10,163 nucleotides of DNA from the NCBI GenBank assembly GCA_902386085.1, contig CABMIA010000155.1, positions 1-10,163 on the forward strand, read 5' to 3'. This document shows positions 1-9,164 of the stretch, piece after piece. Both the position numbers and the translations under genes were made by a program. Numbering within the stretch: the first letter of the stretch is position 1; the number at the start of each line of letters is the position of its first letter. The stretch is from an uncultured archaeon (GTDB lineage: Archaea; Halobacteriota; Methanosarcinia; Methanosarcinales; Methanoperedenaceae). The notes beneath the pieces were generated by a model. That model saw only the letters and a program-made list of their open reading frames with translations, ran no database searches and was not told where the DNA came from.

Positions 1-917
1 AGTTCTACTAACATCCCGGACAACTTTTTGATGGCGTCATGGTCTGCAAGCCCATGATGTATTATCAAAGAGTCCTTATTTATTTCCATGTCTTCAATCA
101 GACCCATGGATTGGTAGAGTATCTTCATTTTTTTCAGGAATTCATCATTGGGGATCTGGTTTATGGGACACCCGCAAAAACGCTCGATGGATGTCGTTAT
201 TTTTTGTGTAGTTTTTTCAGCAAGGATATCTTCAAAAAGCTGCCTGGGTATCGTGGCCATATCATAGTTCATCTTTGCATAAAGAGGAATTATGATGTTC
301 CAGAAATCGGGTTTTTTGTATAGCTCAGAAAAAATATCCTCCATGTAACCAAAGTTCTCCACAACACTTTTCACCGCCCCGTCATTTTCACCTTTCAGCA
401 TGTCCATTTCAAGAGAGCCATTCACGGCTCGGAGCTTCGTTACAACGAGATTATATTTTTTAGCGGCAAATAATGAAATAACTGCGGCAAGGAACCTGCA
501 TATATCAGGGTTCTTTCCGTTTATAGCAATAGTGGCGCTTCCCGGCTGTACATTATTATCAAAGGTTATTTTGACTGACGAATCCCAGTATATTTCACTT
601 CCCAGTTCGTTCAAACGTTCTTCAAGAGCTGCCAGTGAAACAACGTTGTTGCCAACTATATTCTGAACAGTCTCAGCATCAGGGAATCTGCCTGCAAGAT
701 TCTTCAATGCCCAGATCAGGGTCGAAGAGGTAAGGTTTTGTTCATGTTTCAATCCTGAAATAAGCCTTTTGACGGAATCGGGATCCTGGAATGCAGCATC
801 TGCAAGGTCAATAACCTCTCTGATTACCGCGCTGAGATTGCCATTGTGCTTTTGCATCAACGGTTCAAGTTTTACTAAGTATTCTTCGGTAAGTGAGATA
901 TTTTTCCTGAGAATCAT
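1..917 (-). CDS. Ribbon-helix-helix domain protein, 3' end cut by window edge
   Basis: An uninterrupted minus-strand frame of 305 codons runs from an ATG at 917 to the window edge without a stop, so the C-terminus is missing. Residues 1-45 read like a CopG/Arc-type ribbon-helix-helix: a short strand (RKNISLTEEYL), then two helices with NLSAVIREVIDLAD, which matches the usual 'R-S-xx-IR-x-hh' second helix. The remaining ~260 residues are a mixed alpha/beta region with a CGCP motif near residue 250 that I do not recognise. A GGGAT at 924-928 can serve as ribosome binding site 6 nt before the ATG. The N-terminal domain suggests sequence-specific DNA binding as a dimer; the large C-terminal part may sense a ligand or partner (inference). 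It is divergent from the membrane-protein gene at 1129, with about 210 bp between them. The frame is very probably real: it is long, and the competing plus-strand frames here are short. Confidence 0.8.
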   Translation of the reverse strand, partial: MILRKNISLTEEYLVKLEPLMQKHNGNLSAVIREVIDLADAAFQDPDSVKRLISGLKHEQNLTSSTLIWALKNLAGRFPDAETVQNIVGNNVVSLAALEERLNELGSEIYWDSSVKITFDNNVQPGSATIAINGKNPDICRFLAAVISLFAAKKYNLVVTKLRAVNGSLEMDMLKGENDGAVKSVVENFGYMEDIFSELYKKPDFWNIIIPLYAKMNYDMATIPRQLFEDILAEKTTQKITTSIERFCGCPINQIPNDEFLKKMKILYQSMGLIEDMEINKDSLIIHHGLADHDAIKKLSGMLVE

Positions 918-945
918 ATAATAATCCCTAAACCTGTACCAATCA

Positions 946-957
946 TCATCTTATATT
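946..957 (-). promoter_or_regulatory. Possible TATA box for the ribbon-helix-helix gene
   Basis: On the minus strand this reads AATATAAGATGA. It lies about 35 nt before the ATG at 917, which would put transcription start near 927 and give a very short leader. It is called only from A/T composition and spacing typical of archaeal promoters. Confidence 0.35.
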
Positions 958-1095
958 GCCAAACCTTTCATTATCATTATGCTCATTATTACTTAATAAG
1001 TTTTTCATCTGAAGATTTTTGAACCAGTGAACAAAATCTCCCAAAATTTGCTAACCCCGGTGGCAACTCGCAATATCCTGTTGTGCAAACGATGT

Positions 1096-1123
1096 TCACC
1101 TGAAAGATAAAATCTTCAGGTGA
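1096..1123 (+). promoter_or_regulatory. Hairpin that contains the ribosome binding site of the downstream membrane-protein gene
   Basis: The arms at 1096-1108 and 1112-1123 form 12 base pairs with one bulged A (1105) and a 3-nt loop. The right arm contains AGGTGA (1118-1123), the Shine-Dalgarno match that sits 5 nt before the ATG at 1129. In RNA the hairpin would hide the ribosome binding site. A second segment at 1009-1019 is an exact 11-nt reverse complement of 1109-1119 and could pair with the same right arm instead, if the transcript starts far enough upstream. Whether this works as a translational switch is inference. Confidence 0.5.
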
Positions 1124-1128
1124 CTAAC

Positions 1129-1638
1129 ATGACAGAGAATACCCAGAATGGAGTAATATCCGATCTTACAGAAATTCTGAGGCTGCTTTTAATCCTTGCT
1201 TCGCGGAAAATCAACCTGCAGCACATCCTTTACCTTATTGCATTCCTGACTTTTGGGCTCGGGGATGCGATTACCGGAGCATTAATGATGCATGAGCGCG
1301 GAGCCGCGATAGAAGCTAACCCTTTCATAGGTTATCTGTTCACAACACAGGGTTTTGATGGCGTTATTACAGGAAAGGTGTGGCTAACTCTGTTAATTCT
1401 ATTCGCAACATATATCATTCAACTAAAATCCCCTGATATGCACTGGACTGTTAATGGGTTTTTGATCTCTCTTACAATAGGAGGACTGATGGCGGTAAAT
1501 GCCAACCTTACCGCACTGGCAGGTGGAATCCCTCAAGCTCCGGGCGCAATAATAGTTGTTTACCTGGTATTGATGTTCATACTGATAGAAATTGGAAGTT
1601 TTGTAGACGGTCACTCGACAAGGGTGAAAATAGACTAA
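1129..1638 (+). CDS. Four-helix membrane protein resembling DUF5658
   Basis: 169 residues from ATG 1129. I chose this start over the GTG at 1120 because AGGTGA (1118-1123) is spaced correctly for the ATG, while the GTG overlaps that motif. Four hydrophobic segments are visible near residues 31-51, 83-99, 109-131 and 138-158. The motifs GDAITG after helix 1 and IEANPFIG in the following loop resemble DUF5658, a family of small membrane proteins with a conserved aspartate in helix 1 and an 'EANP' loop; the match is from memory and is not strong. The function is unknown. The response regulator gene follows 21 nt later on the same strand with its own strong ribosome binding site, so the two are probably cotranscribed. 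No signal peptide or catalytic motif is visible. Confidence 0.75.
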   Translation: MTENTQNGVISDLTEILRLLLILASRKINLQHILYLIAFLTFGLGDAITGALMMHERGAAIEANPFIGYLFTTQGFDGVITGKVWLTLLILFATYIIQLKSPDMHWTVNGFLISLTIGGLMAVNANLTALAGGIPQAPGAIIVVYLVLMFILIEIGSFVDGHSTRVKID

Positions 1639-1659
1639 ATAATATAGGAGAAATATTAT

Positions 1660-4146
<2,487 letters not shown>

Positions 4147-4185
4147 CTTGTGCTTAGTTTGCATGCCGGGTTAAGTAATTTTTCT

Positions 4186-4193
4186 AATAAAAT
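4186..4193 (-). promoter_or_regulatory. Possible TATA box for queA-tgt
   Basis: The minus strand reads TTTTATTA, about 25 nt before the ATG at 4164. That spacing would give a leaderless transcript beginning at that ATG. A second A/T-rich candidate at 4171-4180 would instead fit the ATG at 4146. The call rests on spacing and composition only. Confidence 0.3.
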
Positions 4194-4209
4194 CCATGCT
4201 ACTTAATGT

Positions 4210-4268
4210 TTACTAAAATTGAACTATGGTTTAATATTTCCCTTACTAAAATTAAACTATAGTTTATG
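4210..4268. repeat. Tandem operator-like repeats (2 x 24 bp, 33-bp period)
   Basis: TTACTAAAATTGAACTATGG followed by TTTA (4210-4233) is repeated at 4243-4266 with only two differences (G to A at 4254 and 4261). The second copy contains a perfect 14-bp palindrome, TAAACTATAGTTTA (4253-4266); the first copy keeps five of the seven pairs. The 33-bp period is about three helical turns, so both would face the same side of the DNA. An inverted partial match (TAGTAAAAG, 4271-4279) follows. They sit just upstream of queA and are best read as binding sites for a dimeric repressor or activator of queA-tgt (inference). The regulator is unknown. Confidence 0.6.
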
Positions 4269-4319
4269 AATAGTAAAAGTTGACCGCCCTGAAACTAAGG
4301 TAAAGATTGAGTTTTCCGA

Positions 4320-4522
4320 TCAACCTCAGATCTTATAATTATATCGTCGCCCTGTTTTTCATTAAAAAATCCGCAGCATTTCCCTTGTTCACAGCAACCT
4401 CCAGGTAGCCGTGGCTTTTGATCAGCTCAAGGGGTTCGCCTGCTTTGCAAAACCTCATATAATTTCTGGAACGAAATCCGTTTTTCCTGGATTTCCAGCA
4501 CATTGCCTGGTTTTAATCCCAC
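4320..4522 (-). pseudogene. C-terminal remnant of SAM hydroxide adenosyltransferase (DUF62)
   Basis: The minus strand keeps family-like segments in three different frames, in the right order. The first is VGLKPGNVLEIQEKR, ending in a stop when read on. Next comes NYMRFCKAGEPLELI and GYLEVAVNKGNAADFL, which matches the 'GEP-x-x-LI ... G-x-LEIAVN-x-GNAA' hallmark of SAM hydroxide adenosyltransferases. Last is GDDIIIRSEV, the usual C-terminal strand. At least two frameshifts are needed to join them. The N-terminal half, with its metal-free SAM-binding motifs, is not visible between here and 4677. It lies upstream of queA in the same orientation. Since the intact enzyme hydrolyses SAM to adenosine and methionine, its loss next to a SAM-consuming gene is curious but may be chance. 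Sequencing error could explain the frameshifts but not the missing half. Confidence 0.6.
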
Positions 4523-4676
4523 AGGAGCACAAAAGTAAAAGAAATATGCGGAGACGATGTTAACCTGCATACTGGCAACGAACCTACATTTTGTGGATTA
4601 TTTTCTTGCAGATTTAGGTTTCATCCAGAACTTTCTTAATATTAGATTCATATCATATGATCAGAAAGGTAATTTT

Positions 4677-5642
4677 ATGGAATTGAGACTTAAAGAACCT
4701 GTCGATAATCTCTGCGATTACACGTACGGTTTTACATGGCAGGGGAATAAAATCAGCCCCGGGAGCGTCATACCATCCCAGGAAGGCACGAATTTTACAT
4801 ATAAAGACCTTGTGAATGAATTAAGGAAAGGCAAAGACGTGCTTATTACAGGCAACATCGGCAAAAGACTGGCTTACAGCATGGGTGCCGACCTTGCGCA
4901 TTTCGGGGGAAGCGGGTCGCCTGAAAAAGCAGGAAGGATTTATGTGGATGGGGACGTTTCTTCAGAAATGGGTATGGGTATGGTTTCGGGCGTAATTTAT
5001 GTTAAAGGTAATATCGAAGAACCCATCGGGAACCTGGTGGAAGTTAAGTCGGATGAGCCCGGGTATCATAAATTCCGGTCAATAACCGGGATACTCTGCA
5101 AAGGTCTGGGAAAAGATGTTCTTGCTATGAACAAATTCGATGAGAGGGAAAAGCACCTGTTGCTGTATGATGGAAAACTTCGCGGGACAGTGGCGGCGCG
5201 GTGCAATTGTGATACTCTTGTTACGATAAAGGGAAATGCCTGCAATGGCACAGGGCTGTTGATGAAGAAAGGCATGGTTCATGTGCTTGGGGACGCGGGA
5301 ATGAACACCGGGGCACACCTTGACGGCGGTGTGGTAATCGTGGAAGGCATGACAGATGAGTTCGCAGGCGCGTACATGAAAAAAGGCACGCTTGTTTTAA
5401 ATGATTCAAAAGGGTTCGTGGGAGCCAATATGAAAGATGGGGTAATTTTTGCAAAAAATAAAATCAAAATTGCACCTCCGGCCGGAGAGCTTGCTATGTC
5501 GCAGGAAGATGCGAACCTGCTGATGAAATACCTCGGCCTGGGGCACGTTGAGGCAATGAGCTTCCGGAAATATGGCCTTAAAAAAGAGAGGCTGATACGC
5601 ATGAGGGATGGGTCTGTGGTAGTAATGAAGAGCGAAGAGTGA
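4677..5642 (+). CDS. GXGXG-motif protein (GltB C-terminal / FwdC-like beta-helix)
   Basis: 321 residues from ATG 4677, which has AAAGGT 6 nt upstream; an in-frame ATG at 4557 would add 40 residues that look non-coding. After an N-terminal domain of about 75 residues, repeated glycine-rich beta-helix turns are visible: GGSGSPEKAGRIYVDGD (77-93), MGMGMVSGVIYVKGN (98-112), then GNACNGTGLLMKKGMVHVLG, DAGMNTGAHLDGGVVIVEG, EFAGAYMKKGTLVL and GFVGANMKDGVIFAKN (186-261). This fold is shared by the C-terminal domain of glutamate synthase and by subunit C of formylmethanofuran dehydrogenase, where it has a structural or channel role. Related archaeal proteins are often labelled 'tributyrin esterase', but I see no esterase GXSXG site. 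It may support a redox or amidotransfer enzyme encoded elsewhere (inference). It converges on the PEBP gene with a 7-nt gap. Confidence 0.85.
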   Translation: MELRLKEPVDNLCDYTYGFTWQGNKISPGSVIPSQEGTNFTYKDLVNELRKGKDVLITGNIGKRLAYSMGADLAHFGGSGSPEKAGRIYVDGDVSSEMGMGMVSGVIYVKGNIEEPIGNLVEVKSDEPGYHKFRSITGILCKGLGKDVLAMNKFDEREKHLLLYDGKLRGTVAARCNCDTLVTIKGNACNGTGLLMKKGMVHVLGDAGMNTGAHLDGGVVIVEGMTDEFAGAYMKKGTLVLNDSKGFVGANMKDGVIFAKNKIKIAPPAGELAMSQEDANLLMKYLGLGHVEAMSFRKYGLKKERLIRMRDGSVVVMKSEE

Positions 5643-5649
5643 ATTATTC

Positions 5650-6210
5650 TTATCTTCCGTATTTTCCCATCAGTTCACCTTTTGCAAGCGTATGGCCTTT
5701 CATGGCGTCTTCCAGTTGTTTCCTTGATGCCCCGGCAGGCAGGTTAAGTACAGTATCCAGAGCATACAACCTGAAAAAATACCTGTGCGGCTTTCCTGGA
5801 GGCGGGCACGGGCCTCCGTACCCAACCCTCCCGAAATCAGTCATACCCTGCCTGCTTCCATCGCTGAGTGTTTCTTTTCTCGGAACCCCTTTTTGAAGTT
5901 TCTCGGTATTTGCAGGGATATTGAATATCACCCAGTGGAGGAACGTTCTTCCCGGCGCATCAGGGTCGTCCATAATCAGTGCAAGGCTTTTTGTATTTGC
6001 AGGTATTCCTTTCCAGGACAGTGCAGGCGACAGGTCTTTGCCGTCACAGGTATATTCCGCCGGGATCGTTTCTCCTGCTTTGAATGCCTCAGCCGAAATT
6101 GAAATATCTCCCATGGTATTTACCTCCGTTGTATCTTCCTTCTTTTCCCCGGCGATACATCCTGAGATGACCGCAAGAAGAAAGATGAATATAAAGAGCC
6201 TCAAGCTCAT
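5650..6210 (-). CDS. YbhB/YbcL-type PEBP (Raf kinase inhibitor-like) lipoprotein
   Basis: 186 residues. The N-terminus is a short basic region and hydrophobic stretch ending in a lipobox, LAVISGC, with C18 as the likely lipidated residue, so the protein should be anchored on the outer face of the cell membrane. The mature part is a complete PEBP domain: TCDGKDLSPALSW (54-66), MDDPDAPGRTFLHWVIFNIP (80-99) and GYGGPCPPPGKPHRYFFRLY (130-149), which form the conserved anion-binding pocket. The function in archaea is unknown; family members bind small phosphorylated or carboxylated ligands. The ATG at 6210 has GGAGA 5 nt upstream. The linker after the lipid site (residues 20-34) is charged and flexible. 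The gene stands alone between a convergent GXGXG gene and a divergent flavodoxin gene. Confidence 0.92.
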   Translation of the reverse strand: MSLRLFIFIFLLAVISGCIAGEKKEDTTEVNTMGDISISAEAFKAGETIPAEYTCDGKDLSPALSWKGIPANTKSLALIMDDPDAPGRTFLHWVIFNIPANTEKLQKGVPRKETLSDGSRQGMTDFGRVGYGGPCPPPGKPHRYFFRLYALDTVLNLPAGASRKQLEDAMKGHTLAKGELMGKYGR

Positions 6211-6241
6211 TTATTTCTCCATTTGCTTTTCTGTTTCTTTT

Positions 6242-6251
6242 TGTAATTATA
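6242..6251 (-). promoter_or_regulatory. Possible TATA box for the PEBP lipoprotein gene
   Basis: The minus strand reads CTATAATTAC, 32-41 nt before the ATG at 6210, which puts transcription start near 6221 just ahead of the GGAGA ribosome binding site. The call rests on spacing and composition. Confidence 0.4.
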
Positions 6252-6297
6252 GTTATCGAACTTTGCTTCCTGGATTTTTAAGTCTTCGACCATTGAT

Positions 6298-6314
6298 GGA
6301 AACATTTATCTAAA
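6298..6314 (+). promoter_or_regulatory. Possible BRE/TATA element for the flavodoxin gene
   Basis: GGAAACATTTATCTAAA has a purine-rich BRE-like start followed by TTTATCTA. Initiation would be near 6335, leaving a leader of about 55 nt. The evidence is weak. Confidence 0.3.
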
Positions 6315-6390
6315 ATCAACTTTAACAAGTCTATGAGAATGGAGCAGTGTATCTCAGTTATCCATCTCTATATGAAACAGTGGGAGAAAT

Positions 6391-6828
6391 ATGCCGAAAA
6401 TAGTTGTTGTATATCTCAGTACGTCAGGTAATACCAAAGCGATGGCAGATGCTATCGTGGAAGGTATAAAATCAAGGAATATCGATGCACAGGCCGTGAA
6501 TTTCCATGAAGCAAGAATAGAAGACATGAAATCTGCGGATGCCATTGCGCTTGGCTCTTCAACCTTCTATTACAAGATGCTACCCCCGATGGAGAAATTC
6601 ATTGAAAGCCTTGAAAAAGCACACATAAAAGCGAAGTTCGGAGCAGCTTTCGGGTCTTATGGCTGGAGCGGCGAGGCGCCAGTAATGATAGCAGAAAAAA
6701 TGCGTGAGCTCGGAATCAATGTGATCGATCCTGTATTACGCATACAGTACCAGCCAACGGAAAAAGACCTTGATGAGTGCAAGCGGCTCGGAAAGGATCT
6801 TGCGATTAAAGTGAAAGGGCCCAAGTAA
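6391..6828 (+). CDS. Short-chain flavodoxin
   Basis: 145 residues forming one flavodoxin domain that binds FMN and should carry electrons in the cytoplasm. The phosphate-binding loop is STSGNTKAMA (10-19). The two isoalloxazine-flanking loops are GSSTFYYKMLPPME (55-68) and AFGSYGWSGEAP (85-96). The last motif, with GSYGWSGE, is the form seen in the flavodoxin domain of flavodiiron (FprA) proteins, so this may be a free-standing relative able to serve an oxygen- or NO-reducing partner (inference). A GGGAGA at 6380-6385 is a good ribosome binding site for the ATG. It converges on fen with 12 nt between the stop codons. No partner redox gene is in the window, so its donor and acceptor are unknown. 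Confidence 0.92.
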   Translation: MPKIVVVYLSTSGNTKAMADAIVEGIKSRNIDAQAVNFHEARIEDMKSADAIALGSSTFYYKMLPPMEKFIESLEKAHIKAKFGAAFGSYGWSGEAPVMIAEKMRELGINVIDPVLRIQYQPTEKDLDECKRLGKDLAIKVKGPK

Positions 6829-6840
6829 AATTTTTAGTGA

Positions 6841-7854
6841 TCAAAACCATTTTTCAAGCGTCTGCTGGCCCTGGTCCGAGGCTGAAAGCAGACGGTCCGC
6901 CGCTTTTGATACGCGTTCCTGCGAGAAATCATGCTCAACGCAGAGAAACTTCATGATCGAAGGGGCATCGGGCTTTCTCCACCTGAGTTCATAATCCGTG
7001 GTTACGCCGGGATTGAGGAAAAGCCCTCTTATTTCAGCCAGGTCTTTTATATCTGTTCCAAGTTCAGCCATCACACCTTCAATGCTGCCATGCTTTTTGA
7101 TGGCTTTCAGGGCTTTCTTAGGGCCGAATCCTTTAATTCCCTCGTTATAGTCAGTCCATACCAGAATGGCAAGATCTATAAGCTGTTCCCTTGAGATCTC
7201 AAGTTTAAGAAGACCGGTTTCAAGTTCTATCATCTCAGGTCTAACATCGACGTATACACCTTTTCCCGGAAGCTTTCTTTTTCCTGTGGCTGCAAGGTTC
7301 CGAACGACCACGGGCGCGCCGAACAGAAGCGCGTCGTAATCCTGGGACCCGGCTGCGTACGCATCTTTCTTCTGCGCCATGAATGCGGCCTGTGCCTCAC
7401 CTTCTGAAGGCGCCTGGATGACCGGCAGACCCATGAACCCGAGCAGCTTTTTGGCGTCCTCTATCATATTTCCCCTGATATGCGATGACGCCTGGGCATA
7501 CTTTATCGCCTCTTCATCCCCGGATGCGCGGGCTTCCTCCCATTTTTCCATGGCCTCCACCCGTATTTTTTTTCTCTCTTCAATCGTGGAATTCTTGAAA
7601 CTCGGGGGCTCGCCGTCAAAAACAAAGACAGGTTTTATGCCCTCTTCAATGAGATTGGTCGTCCGGTACAGGAACCCTGAGAGATGTGATGTTACCTCGC
7701 CATGCGAATCAACAAGCGGCGTGCCGTCGCGCTGGCGAATGATGCTAAGGAACTGGTAAAGGGTATTATATGCGTCGATGGCGATGATTTTCCCTTTCAG
7801 GTCTGAAAGCCCTATTTCTTTTTTTTCAAAAAGGTCCCCGAGGTCAACCCCCAT
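6841..7854 (-). CDS. fen: Flap endonuclease 1 (archaeal FEN1)
   Basis: 337 residues, the full archaeal length. FEN1 cuts 5' flaps during Okazaki fragment maturation and base excision repair. The N domain begins MGVDLGDLF, and the two-metal active site is complete: D27 (AIDAYN), D80 (FVFDGEPP), E151 and E153 ([10 protein letters not shown]), D172 and D174 (GSQDYDAL) and D235 (WTDYNEG). The helix-three-turn-helix follows as [12 protein letters not shown] (239-250). The protein ends with QQTLEKWF (330-337), a PCNA-interacting peptide with Q330, L333, W336 and F337 in register. The start is the family start; GAGG overlapping the upstream stop codon is the probable ribosome binding site. The gene follows the TrmO-like gene after 9 nt and is likely translated from the same message. 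This is the best single indicator that the window is archaeal. Confidence 0.97.
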   Translation of the reverse strand: MGVDLGDLFEKKEIGLSDLKGKIIAIDAYNTLYQFLSIIRQRDGTPLVDSHGEVTSHLSGFLYRTTNLIEEGIKPVFVFDGEPPSFKNSTIEERKKIRVEAMEKWEEARASGDEEAIKYAQASSHIRGNMIEDAKKLLGFMGLPVIQAPSEGEAQAAFMAQKKDAYAAGSQDYDALLFGAPVVVRNLAATGKRKLPGKGVYVDVRPEMIELETGLLKLEISREQLIDLAILVWTDYNEGIKGFGPKKALKAIKKHGSIEGVMAELGTDIKDLAEIRGLFLNPGVTTDYELRWRKPDAPSIMKFLCVEHDFSQERVSKAADRLLSASDQGQQTLEKWF

Positions 7855-7863
7855 AACCTTGCC

Positions 7864-8157
7864 TCAAATCAGGTTTATGTTGCACAGTCTGATATCTATC
7901 ACGGAGTCGTTATCCGCTTCTATGCCTTTCACGGTCAGAAGGTTTCCTTTCCGGTTGATCAATTCCGCGCCCGAAACCTGGACCTGGTGGTTATCTTTTA
8001 TGTTGTCGTTCTTATGTACGATCAGCAGATTTGCTCCTTTTTCAAATTTTTCAAGAATATTGCCCAGTACCTGTTCGAAATCAGAATATATTATTACATC
8101 GGACAGGCCGGAACTGGATTTTTTTATAACCCCGATAGGTTTGATCCTAAGATTCAA
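7864..8157 (-). CDS. Short UPF0066/TrmO (TsaA)-like protein, TTG start
   Basis: 97 residues. Start TTG at 8157 is supported by GAGGT (8164-8168) at 6-nt spacing, a TATA box further up and an in-frame stop just upstream; no usable in-frame ATG exists. The N-terminal KPIGVIKKSS (6-15) and the C-terminal GAELINRKGNLLTVKGIEA then SVIDIRL match the first strand and final segment of the TsaA/TrmO family, which methylates t6A37 in tRNA with SAM. Family members have a central 'RPNPIG' SAM/active-site loop; here that region is shortened to a HQVQVSG stretch, so catalytic activity is doubtful. It may be a structural or binding relative kept in archaea, possibly acting on RNA or as a partner (inference). 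Its fen neighbour suggests shared expression and not necessarily shared function. Confidence 0.75.
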   Translation of the reverse strand: MNLRIKPIGVIKKSSSGLSDVIIYSDFEQVLGNILEKFEKGANLLIVHKNDNIKDNHQVQVSGAELINRKGNLLTVKGIEADNDSVIDIRLCNINLI

Positions 8158-8200
8158 CTCAATACCTCATCATAATGTATCCCTTTATTTATTAGATTCG

Positions 8201-8216
8201 TTTATATCCTTTTCGT
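8201..8216 (-). promoter_or_regulatory. BRE/TATA promoter of the TrmO-like/fen operon
   Basis: The minus strand reads CGAAAAGGATATAAAC, an archaeal BRE-like purine run followed by TATAAA (8201-8206). Transcription would start near 8177, leaving a leader of about 20 nt that contains the GAGGT ribosome binding site. This is the clearest promoter in the window. Confidence 0.6.
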
Positions 8217-8312
8217 AATTGTCGCTTGGAGAAAATCCAACTAACTTCAAAAACCCCCATTCTAATTTGATTGATGATATCTATAATTTGGGAATAAAAA
8301 TAACTTAACTCT

Positions 8313-8807
8313 TTATGCTGTTGAATTTAACAATTCTATAATCATTTTCCGATTGGATAAAGGGGTTAATATAGCCTTATCGCTTTTGCTGATCTTCATA
8401 ACACGAAGAACATCCTTGGGAAAATACATTCCAATCTTACCTCCCCCAACGGTAGAAACTTTTAACTCATATCCTCCAACAGATTTGTCTATTGTGTACT
8501 TTTCTATAATTTTAGTAGAATTTGCATCAAACGCTTCTTCGCTGCATTTTGAGCATTTTAAACCAGTAAGGTTTGGTATAACTATTCTCTCGCCAGTCAG
8601 GGTAACATCAAAAGTTAAATCATTGGCATAGCTCATAGTACTATTTCCGCATGAAGGGCATTTTATATCTTTAGCGCCTTTCACAGGAGATTCTTTTTTG
8701 CCAGTGCGCCTTTTAGCTATTTCGATGGCGGTTTTTTCCATCATCTCTGGAGTTATGACCGGTATATTTTCTGGGTGTATTTCCATTTTTTCTTTCTTAG
8801 TTTTCAT
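8313..8807 (-). CDS. Putative antitoxin: YgiT-type zinc finger fused to AbrB-type domain
   Basis: 164 residues. An N-terminal region of about 48 residues, partly helical and basic, is followed by a four-cysteine zinc finger with C50-x2-C53 (CPSCGN) and C85-x2-C88 (CSKC), spaced as in the YgiT/MqsA type. Residues 113-160 form an AbrB/SpoVT swapped-hairpin DNA-binding domain (YELKVSTVGGGKIGMYFPKD). In the well-known MqsA antitoxin the DNA-binding part is a helix-turn-helix, so this domain pairing is different. It follows the toxin-like gene after 42 nt in the same orientation. AAGGA about 10 nt before the ATG is a fair ribosome binding site. It probably neutralises the toxin through the N-terminal half and represses the operon through AbrB (inference). 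An internal ATG at codon 8 is an alternative start. Confidence 0.8.
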   Translation of the reverse strand: MKTKKEKMEIHPENIPVITPEMMEKTAIEIAKRRTGKKESPVKGAKDIKCPSCGNSTMSYANDLTFDVTLTGERIVIPNLTGLKCSKCSEEAFDANSTKIIEKYTIDKSVGGYELKVSTVGGGKIGMYFPKDVLRVMKISKSDKAILTPLSNRKMIIELLNSTA

Positions 8808-8849
8808 TTATTTTATTCCTTGAATTAGTGTTTTATATTTTGGAAAACT

Positions 8850-9164
8850 TTATTCTTCCTCGAAGGCTGTTATCACAAGCACAAATTCATCGTCTGTCAT
8901 GGCATGGATTTCGAAAACAATGCGTATAAGCCTTATAGGGCTTGTAAATTTAGACCATGATATATAACGACCTTCGATATTTTTGTCCGGTTTACAAAAG
9001 CCATATACCAGACCGTTTAAGATTTCTTGCTCTGTGATGTTCGGATGATGTTGTTTTATGTGCTTCCATAATATAACATATTTTTCTTTATAAATCAGCT
9101 CCTGTACAAGTGTTTTTAATTCTGCCAACGATTCTATATTTTTCGCAATGTGATTTTGTCTCAT
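8850..9164 (-). CDS. Putative DUF4258/RelE-like toxin
   Basis: 104 residues. The C-terminal 70 residues follow the DUF4258 pattern: a helix with HIKQHHPNITEQEILNGL (35-52), an 'EGRY' turn (64-67), a strand with LIRIVFEI (79-86) and a final VLVITAFEEE (95-104). DUF4258 belongs to the RelE/BrnT-like small toxin fold, whose members generally act on mRNA or the ribosome. No invariant catalytic residue can be assigned by eye. The partner antitoxin gene follows 42 nt later, a toxin-first order seen in mqsRA-type modules. The ATG at 9164 has GGAG 9 nt upstream. A separate 41-codon frame overlaps its first 77 nt. The first 25 residues are outside the conserved region, so the true start could lie a little downstream. 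The locus is A/T-rich compared with neighbouring genes, which suggests transfer. Confidence 0.7.
   Translation of the reverse strand: MRQNHIAKNIESLAELKTLVQELIYKEKYVILWKHIKQHHPNITEQEILNGLVYGFCKPDKNIEGRYISWSKFTSPIRLIRIVFEIHAMTDDEFVLVITAFEEE

Noticed and set aside
1120..1128. GTG 1120 as start of the membrane protein.
   Set aside because: It lies within the AGGTGA motif that serves ATG 1129 and has no upstream ribosome binding site of its own.
4557..4676. 40-codon N-terminal extension of the GXGXG protein.
   Set aside because: The ATG at 4677 has AAAGGT at good spacing and begins the family-like sequence; the extension overlaps the decayed region and reads as non-coding.
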